Assembly: GCA_017403985.1 (NCBI GenBank)
Contig: JAFRDE010000009.1
Location: 1 to 64,000 of the forward strand
DNA from: Ruminococcus sp.
GTDB lineage: Bacteria > Bacillota > Clostridia > Oscillospirales > Acutalibacteraceae
Direction: 5' to 3'
DNA length: 64,000 nt
Shown: positions 8,504-16,387 of the stretch, one piece after another
How positions within the stretch are numbered: position 1 is the stretch's first letter
How the letters are laid out: every line of letters begins with the position of its first letter
The notes under the pieces: generated by a model
Databases searched by the model: none
Told to the model about the DNA's origin: nothing
Seen by the model: the letters and a program-made list of their open reading frames with translations, nothing else
Program-made: the position numbers and the translations under genes

Positions 8504-9337
8504 ATGCCGGATAAAAAGAAAAAAACAAAAGTCGGTTCGATGATATTTCGAATCGTACTGATTATCATAGCGGGCTTGACAGTCGGTTTAGGCGTATTTT
8601 CATGGAATGCGTCGAGGGTTGTCGGTAACCAGCTGCCTATGCCGTTTGGCTTCGGTGTATCGGTTGTCATGTCCCCGTCTATGGAGCCTGTCCTGAAAAC
8701 AAACGATTTGATATTTGTTAGTGAAGATGAAAATTATGAGGTAGGAGATATCGTTGTTTATCAGGATGGTAATATGCTGGTGATCCACCGTATCATCAAT
8801 ATTGACGGCGAAAATGTCATCACGAAGGGCGATGCGAACAATATTGCCGATGATCCGATCAAGTTGGATGATGTCAAAGCGAAGTTTTCTTTCCGTATCC
8901 CGTTTATCGGCGTGATCTTCAAGTATCTTAAAACCGTCCCGGGAACATTGCTGGTGCTGGTTCTCGCCATCTTCCTGCTTTATCGCTCTCGTCAGAAAGA
9001 ACGAGAGAAGGATAGGGATGACCTGGAAAGTATTGTTGAGGAGATCAAGCGCCTGCGTGCGCAGCAGGAAAACAACGGTTCCGCTGAAGATAAGACAGAA
9101 GATAAGATAGAAGAAGCTGATACTTCAACGCAGTCAACGGAAGAATCAAATGATGATGTTGATGTGAAAGAGTCTTCTGATTTTGCTGAGAAAGCGGAGA
9201 ATACTGATGATAATTCCGGATCTACAGAATCGATAGATGCGGAAGGTAATAAAACATCCCATGAAACTGCTGATTCATCCACTGATACATCATCGTCAGC
9301 CGTTTACGAAGAGGGTCAAGATATTTCGGAAGATTGA
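8504..9337 (+). CDS. sipW: Second SipW-type signal peptidase I with acidic tail
   Basis: A 277-residue Ser/His signal peptidase of the ER-like class. It has a membrane segment at about 14-32, catalytic Ser59 in MSPSM, His95 in VIHR, and a second membrane segment near 147-165, followed by a highly charged tail of about 110 residues rich in Glu, Asp, Ser and Thr. The start at 8504 lies one base after the stop of the wall-anchored protein gene, so the two are probably translationally coupled; an in-frame start at 8459 would sit inside that gene. It precedes another TasA-like gene, repeating the SipW-then-TasA order seen at 3542-5559. Confidence 0.88.
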   Translation: MPDKKKKTKVGSMIFRIVLIIIAGLTVGLGVFSWNASRVVGNQLPMPFGFGVSVVMSPSMEPVLKTNDLIFVSEDENYEVGDIVVYQDGNMLVIHRIINIDGENVITKGDANNIADDPIKLDDVKAKFSFRIPFIGVIFKYLKTVPGTLLVLVLAIFLLYRSRQKEREKDRDDLESIVEEIKRLRAQQENNGSAEDKTEDKIEEADTSTQSTEESNDDVDVKESSDFAEKAENTDDNSGSTESIDAEGNKTSHETADSSTDTSSSAVYEEGQDISED

Positions 9338-9400
9338 TTTATCCTCGAAGAGACGTCATGGTAAATGTCTAAGAATTTTTGTAAAAGGAGCAGATGGAAA

Positions 9401-9955
9401 ATGAAAGTGAATAAACTTTCCGGCATTTTCATACGTGCAGCTGCAGTGTTGATATGCCTTGTTCTGTTCTCGGCGCATTTAGCCTCGGGGATGTTTGCGA
9501 AATACGCTGTCGGCGCTTCAGGTGGAAGTAACGCCCGCGTCGCCAGTTTTGACGTCAGCATTGAAAAAACGGCTGACTTGACCTTTGATGATTCCGGAAA
9601 CGGAACATACAAGTTCTGTGTGATCAATAAAAACTCCGAGGTTCCTTTCCTGTATGATATCGTTGTCAGAATCAGCGGTACAGATCCCTCAGGTTTCTTT
9701 GATGCTTCTGAAATTGCAGGCGCCTGCAGTGATGTTAAACTGAACGGTGAAGCCGGCACTTATTCTGAAAGCAGTCATTGTTACACATTCCCTGTATCCG
9801 CTTATCTTGATCCCGGCACAGATTCTGATGAGTATACATTCTCATTTAAGAAGAATGATCTCGTAAAGATCAACGCAGATGCTGCCGAGGATGTAACGAC
9901 GACCGACATTTCGATCAAGCTTGATGTATCCGCTAAGGGTACACAGGCTAATTAA
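9401..9955 (+). CDS. Small TasA/camelysin-like protein
   Basis: A 184-residue SipW-dependent secreted protein. After a hydrophobic stretch it has SGMFAKYA and NARVASFDVSIE, matching the processing site and first strand of the 4720 protein. The rest is a compact beta-rich domain with a DPGTDSDEYTF segment, typical of camelysin-type folds. The start at 9401 is ten bases after AAAGGAG; a longer in-frame start at 9365 would precede this ribosome site. It lies 63 bases after the second SipW and 14 bases before the GLUG-repeat protein, so the three are likely one operon. A minor or alternative fibre subunit is inferred. Confidence 0.78.
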   Translation: MKVNKLSGIFIRAAAVLICLVLFSAHLASGMFAKYAVGASGGSNARVASFDVSIEKTADLTFDDSGNGTYKFCVINKNSEVPFLYDIVVRISGTDPSGFFDASEIAGACSDVKLNGEAGTYSESSHCYTFPVSAYLDPGTDSDEYTFSFKKNDLVKINADAAEDVTTTDISIKLDVSAKGTQAN

Positions 9956-9969
9956 AGGGGGGCGATATC

Positions 9970-11712
9970 ATGAAGAAGTTTAGTATCGTTCCGAAAAAAG
10001 AGAATAAAGAATGGCGTTTCCGCTGGTATCACGTATTGATCTGCAGTGTAGTGATCGCTGCGGTATTTGTATCGATGAGCGTCGGCTTAGGATATGCGAA
10101 ATATGTCAAGGAAACGAATCCCCTATCACTTGAATATTCGGTAACAGGTCGTCAGCTGAAGCTGCCCGGATATGTTATTGCTAAGAGAGTATCCGGCGAA
10201 GATACCGTTCTGGTATCTGGCAATTTCAAGGTGACAGTTCCGAAGACTGCGACAGGCGCAGGTCTCACTGACGCTGAATATCTGCTTTTAAAGATTAACA
10301 GTCCTGCTATCAATCTCGATCAGTATGATAAAGAAGCGCAGCAAAACAGCGTCAGCTACAGTGCGCAGCTGCAGTCTTATCCTGCTGATACGAACGGTGT
10401 TTATCCGTTTGTTAACGATGAAACCAACAGTATTACGGTTGAATTGAAAATCGGTCATGATGCGGTCGATTTCGAGAATGTTACTCCTAACACATCTCGC
10501 GATTACAGTGATGAAAGCGGTATCCTAAGCTTTACCGGTATCGGTTCAATTACTGATACGAACGGCACTTTTGCTGCGGAGTTTGACAGAGCGACTATCA
10601 CCCCCGATATATCATGGTATGATCCTGCAACTGAAGGATTCATTATCCATACGGCAGCAGAACTTGCCGGCGTCGCGGAACTGGTAAATAGCGGAACTTC
10701 TTTTGAAGGTCAGAAAATCCAGCTCGGCGATGATATCTCCCTGTATAATCAGGACGGCAGTAAATACACATGGATCCCGATCGGCAACGATAATAATCCG
10801 TTCAAGGGCAGCTTTGACGGCGACGGTCACACGATCTCCGGTTTGAATCTCCGTGTTTATGAGAACACAACAAATGATTATGATCGTACCTGCGGTCTGT
10901 TCGGCGCGGTATATAGTGGCGACGGAACGAACTCGATCTCCGATGTTACGCTGAAAGACGTCAGTTTTTCTGCTGAAATGGGAACTGATCATGATCAGTC
11001 GTTTGGTTCGTTGATCGGTTACAGCCTTGGTTATCAGATTTCGGATATCCATGTAGATGGCTTGAATGTTTACGGTACAGCCAAGTATATCGGCGGTATC
11101 ATCGGACGCGGCGACAGTAACGGCAGCATTTCCGATTGCTCTGTTCAGAACGCTGTATTTACTCCGACAGAAGCTGACTATGTCGGCGGCGTCGTGGGTA
11201 TTCAGTTCGGCAACGGACATATCAATGTCTCGAACTGTTACGTTTCCGGCGAACTGAAAGGTAATTACAGCGTTGGCGGCGGCGGTATTGTCGGTTTGGC
11301 GTTCGGTCAGAACGGCGCGGCCGGCGTAGAAAACAGCTACTTTATCGGCGGCTTTGCTCCCGCTGATGACAATGCAACATGTGGCGGTATTGTCGGTATG
11401 GCGACAAGTGCTACCGATTCTCCGCAGACTTATCACATCAATAACTGCTTTGCGGATTGTGAGCTTGCTTATCTGATTGGCAGCGGTACTTTTGATGAAA
11501 TTGATGAACATTGGTTCACTGCCGGTATGACCTATGAGGAGTACTTAGAGGCACTCAGAAATCACGGTGCACTCCCGACTGAGCCGCCCACCGAACCTCC
11601 GACAGAGCCGGAAACAGAGGCTCCTACCGAGGCTCCCACTGAGGCTCCGACAGAAGCTCCCACTGTTCCTGAACAATACGCTACCGAACAATATGAAACC
11701 CCGATCCATTAA
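9970..11712 (+). CDS. GLUG-repeat surface protein with TasA-like leader
   Basis: A 580-residue secreted protein. A basic N-terminus and membrane segment (about 20-40) end in GLGYAKYV, close to the SipW junction of the two TasA-like proteins. Residues about 45-215 form a beta-rich region. From about 225 to 500 it has GLUG-type repeats, with motifs such as NPFKGSFDGDGHTISGL, CGLFG, YIGGIIG and YVGGVVG, expected to form a right-handed beta-helix as in many adhesins. A Thr/Pro/Glu tail with repeated APTE units closes the protein, with no LPXTG motif. A strong AAAGGGGGG site precedes the start. Inferred to be an adhesin or fibre-associated protein. Confidence 0.8.
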   Translation: MKKFSIVPKKENKEWRFRWYHVLICSVVIAAVFVSMSVGLGYAKYVKETNPLSLEYSVTGRQLKLPGYVIAKRVSGEDTVLVSGNFKVTVPKTATGAGLTDAEYLLLKINSPAINLDQYDKEAQQNSVSYSAQLQSYPADTNGVYPFVNDETNSITVELKIGHDAVDFENVTPNTSRDYSDESGILSFTGIGSITDTNGTFAAEFDRATITPDISWYDPATEGFIIHTAAELAGVAELVNSGTSFEGQKIQLGDDISLYNQDGSKYTWIPIGNDNNPFKGSFDGDGHTISGLNLRVYENTTNDYDRTCGLFGAVYSGDGTNSISDVTLKDVSFSAEMGTDHDQSFGSLIGYSLGYQISDIHVDGLNVYGTAKYIGGIIGRGDSNGSISDCSVQNAVFTPTEADYVGGVVGIQFGNGHINVSNCYVSGELKGNYSVGGGGIVGLAFGQNGAAGVENSYFIGGFAPADDNATCGGIVGMATSATDSPQTYHINNCFADCELAYLIGSGTFDEIDEHWFTAGMTYEEYLEALRNHGALPTEPPTEPPTEPETEAPTEAPTEAPTEAPTVPEQYATEQYETPIH

Positions 11713-11729
11713 TTGAATCAATAACAGAT

Positions 11730-11763
11730 CCCCCCGACCGAATCGGTCAGGGGGATTTTTACG
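11730..11763 (+). terminator. Terminator closing the surface locus
   Basis: CCCCCCGACC and GGTCAGGGGG form a stem with one mismatch around a GAAT loop, followed by ATTTTT. Confidence 0.85.
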
Positions 11764-11776
11764 TCTTGCAGTAAAA

Positions 11777-11792
11777 TGTTTCACGTGAAACG
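11777..11792. promoter_or_regulatory. parS-like ParB binding site
   Basis: TGTTTCACGTGAAACG matches the bacterial parS consensus TGTTTCACGTGAAACA at 15 of 16 positions. It lies between a terminator and the end of a minus-strand gene, in non-coding DNA. In Firmicutes such sites nucleate ParB and load SMC, mostly in the origin half of the chromosome. Confidence 0.8.
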
Positions 11793-11834
11793 TTTGTTCT
11801 AAAACCGCGATTTATTATGTATTCGCTGATAATG

Positions 11835-14411
11835 TTATTGATTGCCGATGATCGCTCGGATCTCTTCCTCCGCCGCCTCGATCTCCTCGCGGAATTCCTT
11901 TGCCGAGACACGGATCGCTCCGTTGCCGATGATGATCAGCTGTTCCATCCCGTCTGAGGTGACGACGCGCACGCGGTTGTTCTTCGCGAGCTTGTAGGAA
12001 GCGCGCTCGATGTACATATCGGCGGTCTCCGCCTCCTTGGTGTAGACGATGGTGATGTTGTTGACTTTTTCGACCTCGCGGTCGTGACGCTTGATCTTGT
12101 ACGCGTCAAACACGAGGATCAGCTCGCATTTTTTGTATCCCTGATAATTGCACAGGGTATTGATCAGCAGATTCCGCGCGAGATCCATGTTCTCGCTGAC
12201 GAGCTCCCGCAGATTATCCCACGCGTGGATGACGTTGTATCCGTCCACCAGCACATATTCCACGCCGTTATAGTCGGAGGGGAGGTTCTTTTTCTTCCTG
12301 CGCTCGCTGTATTCGACCGTTTGATAGCGCTTTGGTTCGCTGTAGACCTTTCTGTGAACGGGACCGTAGGTCTGTTCAAAGATCTGCATCAGCTCTTTGT
12401 CGAGCGCGAAAATGTCTTTTTGTGATTTGAATTTTGACAGGTCTTTACCGTTCGCTTCAGCGCCTTCGGTAAAGGCTTTTTTGTCGAGGACGCTCGGCAG
12501 GTGCATATGCTGCGGCACCTCGTCCCATTTGACGGTATGTCCCGCGCCGTGGGAGCAAAAGACCGAGTCGGCGGTGTTTTCGACGTCGCTGTCCGCGTCA
12601 TAGCCGATCGCCGCGATCACCTCGTCGGCATTGTGACAGGGCTCATAGCCCTTGAGAGCGACGGAAAGCCTGCCGCTGCCGCGGGTGTACTGCATGACCT
12701 CCTTCGCGTAATCGCGCATGGTCGCGACCGGCGCGGTACCGGTCAGCGTCGCGGTTTCGCCGATCGCTTCGGGCGGCTCAAAGCTGCCGTGCATGCGAGT
12801 GATATCGTTCATCGCCCTGCCGAGATTCTCGGCGGGAACGGTCAGATTGAATTGATAGATCGGCTCGAGCAGGACGCTCTGCGCCGACCGCAGACCCTGC
12901 CGCACCGCGCGGTAGGTCGCCTGACGGAAGTCGCCGCCCTCGGTATGCTTGGGGTGCGCCTTGCCGGCTTTCAGGATAATCGCCATATCGGTGATGGGGG
13001 AGCCCGTCAGCACGCCGAGATGCGTCTTTTCATACAGGTGCGTGAGGATCAGCCGCTGCCAGTTTTTGTCGAGCTTATCCTCGGGACACTCGCTCCGGAA
13101 AGTCAACCCGCTGTCGCGTTCGGCGGGCTGTAGGAGCAAATGCACCTCCGCGTAGTGCCGCAGGGGTTCAAAGTGTCCCACTCCCTCGACCGTATCGGCG
13201 ATGGTTTCTTTATAGATGATGCTGCCCTGACCGAAGCTGACGGTAAAACCGAAGCGCTCTTCGATGATGCTTTGCAGGATCTCGAGCTGGACCTCGCCCA
13301 TCAGGCGGATCCTGATCTCCTGATGCCTTTCGTCCCATAGGATGTTCAGCTGCGGGTCCTCGGCTTCGAGCAGCCTGAGCTTTGCCAGCGCCGTATGCGC
13401 GTCGATACCGTCGGGGAGAACGACCGAATAGGTGAGGACAGGCTCCAAGACAGGGAGCCCTGTGTCGCTTTCCGCGCCGAGTCCGTCGCCGGGCAGCGCG
13501 AAGCTGATACCGGTGACCGCGCAGATCGTGCCGCTGTCGGCTGTATCGACGGGGGTGAATTTTTCACCCGAGTAGACGCGGATCTGGTTGACCTTTTCGC
13601 CGTTGAGATTCTTTTCGGAGGGGAGGATATCCCTTACCTTGAGCTGACCGCCGGTGATCTTCATATGGGTCAGCCTGCCGCCCTGCTTATCCTCGGTGAT
13701 CTTGTAGACCTTTGCGGCGAATTCTGCGCCGCATTCCGGTTCGGCTGTATAGCGGTTCAATAATTCCAGAAACGCTTCGACGCCGTCGAGCTTCAGCGCC
13801 GAACCGAACAGGACAGGGAAGACCCTGCGCTCTTTGACGGCACGGATGATATCCTTGTCTTCAAGCGTACCGGTTTCATCATACCGTTCGAGGAGATGCT
13901 CGTCGCACAGTGCGACGCTTTCATACAGTTCTTCGCCGCTGATGCTGAAATCCACACAGTTTTCGCTGAGCTTATCCTTCAGATCGGCAAAAACGCGCTC
14001 TTTGTCCGTGCCGTCCATGTCCATCTTGTTGACGAAAATAAAGCACGGCACGCGGTACTTTTGCAGAAGCCGCCACAGGGTCAGCGTGTGGCTCTGGACG
14101 CCGTCGGTGCCGCTGACGACCAGTATCGCGTAATCGAGCACCTGTAATGTGCGTTCGGTCTCGGCGGAAAAGTCCACGTGTCCCGGCGTATCCAGCAGGG
14201 TGAATTCCGCGTTTTCATACCGCAGGACAGCCTGCTTGGAGAAGATGGTGATGCCGCGCTCGCGCTCGAGCCGGAAATTGTCGAGGAAGGCGTTTTTGTG
14301 GTCGACTCTGCCGAGCTTCAACAGATTGCCCGACACGTACATCATCGCTTCGGAAAGGGTAGTCTTTCCCGAGTCGACATGCGCCAGTATCCCGATGACA
14401 GCCTTTTTCAT
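11835..14411 (-). CDS. EF-G/TetM-like translation GTPase fused to a Rae1-type NYN nuclease domain
   Basis: An 858-residue fusion. Residues 1 to about 640 are an EF-G/TetM-like GTPase with AHVDSGKTT (10-18), RGIT (52-55), DTPGH (74-78) and NKMD (128-131), followed by EF-G-like domains II-V. Residues about 718-858 are a NYN/PIN domain close to Rae1 (YacP), with acidic residues Asp723 (VDGYN), Asp769 (FDAY), Glu795/Asp798 (EAETAD) and Asp820 (TSDG). TetM-type GTPases clear the ribosomal A site, and Bacillus Rae1 cuts mRNA in that site, so one protein may bind stalled ribosomes and cleave their message (inference). Tetracycline resistance is possible but unproven. The start has an AGGAGGA site. 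Confidence 0.85.
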   Translation of the reverse strand: MKKAVIGILAHVDSGKTTLSEAMMYVSGNLLKLGRVDHKNAFLDNFRLERERGITIFSKQAVLRYENAEFTLLDTPGHVDFSAETERTLQVLDYAILVVSGTDGVQSHTLTLWRLLQKYRVPCFIFVNKMDMDGTDKERVFADLKDKLSENCVDFSISGEELYESVALCDEHLLERYDETGTLEDKDIIRAVKERRVFPVLFGSALKLDGVEAFLELLNRYTAEPECGAEFAAKVYKITEDKQGGRLTHMKITGGQLKVRDILPSEKNLNGEKVNQIRVYSGEKFTPVDTADSGTICAVTGISFALPGDGLGAESDTGLPVLEPVLTYSVVLPDGIDAHTALAKLRLLEAEDPQLNILWDERHQEIRIRLMGEVQLEILQSIIEERFGFTVSFGQGSIIYKETIADTVEGVGHFEPLRHYAEVHLLLQPAERDSGLTFRSECPEDKLDKNWQRLILTHLYEKTHLGVLTGSPITDMAIILKAGKAHPKHTEGGDFRQATYRAVRQGLRSAQSVLLEPIYQFNLTVPAENLGRAMNDITRMHGSFEPPEAIGETATLTGTAPVATMRDYAKEVMQYTRGSGRLSVALKGYEPCHNADEVIAAIGYDADSDVENTADSVFCSHGAGHTVKWDEVPQHMHLPSVLDKKAFTEGAEANGKDLSKFKSQKDIFALDKELMQIFEQTYGPVHRKVYSEPKRYQTVEYSERRKKKNLPSDYNGVEYVLVDGYNVIHAWDNLRELVSENMDLARNLLINTLCNYQGYKKCELILVFDAYKIKRHDREVEKVNNITIVYTKEAETADMYIERASYKLAKNNRVRVVTSDGMEQLIIIGNGAIRVSAKEFREEIEAAEEEIRAIIGNQ

Positions 14412-14444
14412 GCGTCCTCCTCCTTTGTACCGATTTTTCTATAG

Positions 14445-14472
14445 TTTATAATACTGGCGTCCGTTATGTCAA
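14445..14472 (-). promoter_or_regulatory. Promoter of the GTPase-NYN gene
   Basis: Reading the minus strand, TTGACA (14472-14467), a 16-bp spacer and TATAAA (14450-14445) lie 34 bases upstream of the start codon. Confidence 0.75.
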
Positions 14473-14552
14473 GCGATATGTATTATTATTCTACAACAGA
14501 AATATAAATGCCGTCCCGAATAGCGCCCGATTGATAAAATTGGCAAATCATA

Positions 14553-14579
14553 TTGACTTGTATGGCTCTTTATTATAAA
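14553..14579 (+). promoter_or_regulatory. Promoter of the ABC exporter operon
   Basis: TTGACT (14553-14558) and TATAAA (14574-14579) with a short 15-bp spacer, 69 bases before the start at 14648, divergent from the GTPase-NYN promoter. Confidence 0.55.
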
Positions 14580-14647
14580 ATATAGTTTGGTTTAGTTTCT
14601 TAATTTGGGTAACTATACATTTATTCAGGTTTTTCGGGAAGGTCAGG

Positions 14648-16387
14648 ATGAAGAATTTCAAACGGATTTTCTGTTATCTAAAACCGTATACCTTATTGAT
14701 CGTTTTCGCAGTGATATTGGTCGCTTTTGAGGTAGCCTCCAATGTGCTCCAGCCGAAGTATATGGAACAGATCGTTGACGACGGCGTACTGCGGATGGAT
14801 CTGGACGTCGTGTTTCACGCGGGCGTGATGATGCTGCTGGTCGCCGTGATCGGCGGTATCTGCGGATATATTTCCTGCGTGCTGTCCAATGTGTATTCAC
14901 AGCGGTTTGGCAACGACCTGAGGAAGAAGCTCTTTCGCAGGATCATGTCGCTTTCCGCACAGCAGGACGACGCCTATACCTCCGGTTCGCTGATCACCCG
15001 CATGACCAACGATACGCGCGTCGTGACTGAGTTCTCGAGCGTGGTGATCCAGACGGCGGTCAAGCCGCTGCTGCTGTTCATCCTCGGGATCGTGATGGTG
15101 CTGACCATCGACCCGATCTACGGCGTGATCCTGCTTATTTCGCTGCCGATCCAATTCCTGATCGTCTTCTTTTTCATCAAGCGGAGCGCTCCCGTATTCG
15201 CCGTGATCCAGCGAAAGCTCGACAGGCTGAACGGCTTCGCGATGCATATGGTGAAAAACAACCGTCTGATCAAATCGTATGTGAGGGAGAATTACGAGAC
15301 CGACAGATTTGATCAACAGAATCAGGATCTGACCGCTACGGTGATGAAGATCCAGATCTTTATGGCGATCCTTAATCCGCTTGTGATGCTGATCCTCAAC
15401 GCCGTTGTCCTGGCTGTCATCTTTATCGGCGGCTTTCAGGTACAGGCGGGCGCGATCCGCGTCGGCTCGATCATGGCTGCGATCAATTATTCACAGCAGA
15501 TCATGATGTCCATGATGACGCTCGGCGGTATCTTTCAGTATATCGCCCGCACCAAGGCTTCGGCTGAGCGTCTGGTCCAGATACTGGATCAGGAACCCGT
15601 TTTGCCGTCCGGCGAGAAAGAAATCGACAGCGTGGAATCCGTTAAACTGAAGCATGTTTCGTTCCGTTATCCGCAGAATGAAGACGCCGTTCAAAAGGTG
15701 CTGGACGATATCTCCCTTGAGATCCGAAAGGGAGAGTGCGTCGGTATCCTCGGCACGACCGGTTCCGGTAAAAGCACCGTGGCGCGGCTGCTGATCCGCG
15801 AGTATGACGCGGATCAGGGCGCTGTCAGCTACAACGGGACCGACGTCAGAGAGATCAGCTCCGGCAGTCTGAGAAAAACCGTCCTGCCGGTATTCCAGAA
15901 CAGCGAAATGTTCGCTGTATCCTTACGCGAAAACATCACCAAGGGTGTTGATTATACTCCGGAGGAATTCGAGACGGCGGTACACACCGCGTGCGTCGAC
16001 GAATTCGCCGAAAACCTGAAAGACGGTTATGATACCGTTATTTCCGAACGGGGCGTTTCCGTCTCGGGCGGTCAGAAGCAGCGCATCGCGATCGCGAGGG
16101 CGCTGATCCGCAGCCCGCAGGTGCTGATCTTCGACGACTGTACCTCGAGCCTTGACCTCGAGACCGAGGCGGCGGTGCTGAACCGTATTCAGGAGAATTA
16201 TCACGATAAGACGCGCGTCTTTATCTCTCAGCGCGTTTCCACCGTTAAAAACGCCGACCGCATCATTTTGATGGACAAGGGTCGGATCGCGGCGACGGGC
16301 AGTCATGAAGAACTGCTGCATTCATCGCCGCTGTATCAAGCTATTGACAAGACTCAGAATCCCGAAGGGGGTGATGAGCTTGAATAA
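14648..16387 (+). CDS. ABC exporter half-transporter with degenerate ATPase site
   Basis: A 579-residue type IV (ABCB-like) half-transporter: six membrane helices in about residues 15-310, then the ATPase domain with Walker A GTTGSGKS (Lys375) and signature VSGGQ. Two catalytic positions are altered: the residue after the Walker B Asp is Asp497 (FDDC) instead of Glu, and the switch His is Gln528 (ISQR). This is the hallmark of the degenerate-site partner in heterodimeric exporters such as BmrC/BmrD, LmrC/LmrD and TM287/288. The next gene overlaps by 14 bases and carries the intact residues. Role: export of drugs, lipids or peptides; substrate unknown. Confidence 0.88.
   Translation: MKNFKRIFCYLKPYTLLIVFAVILVAFEVASNVLQPKYMEQIVDDGVLRMDLDVVFHAGVMMLLVAVIGGICGYISCVLSNVYSQRFGNDLRKKLFRRIMSLSAQQDDAYTSGSLITRMTNDTRVVTEFSSVVIQTAVKPLLLFILGIVMVLTIDPIYGVILLISLPIQFLIVFFFIKRSAPVFAVIQRKLDRLNGFAMHMVKNNRLIKSYVRENYETDRFDQQNQDLTATVMKIQIFMAILNPLVMLILNAVVLAVIFIGGFQVQAGAIRVGSIMAAINYSQQIMMSMMTLGGIFQYIARTKASAERLVQILDQEPVLPSGEKEIDSVESVKLKHVSFRYPQNEDAVQKVLDDISLEIRKGECVGILGTTGSGKSTVARLLIREYDADQGAVSYNGTDVREISSGSLRKTVLPVFQNSEMFAVSLRENITKGVDYTPEEFETAVHTACVDEFAENLKDGYDTVISERGVSVSGGQKQRIAIARALIRSPQVLIFDDCTSSLDLETEAAVLNRIQENYHDKTRVFISQRVSTVKNADRIILMDKGRIAATGSHEELLHSSPLYQAIDKTQNPEGGDELE

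Noticed and set aside
11835-14411. Acquired tetracycline resistance gene
   Set aside because: The extra NYN domain, the chromosomal-looking context and normal codon use argue for a native factor; resistance cannot be judged from sequence.
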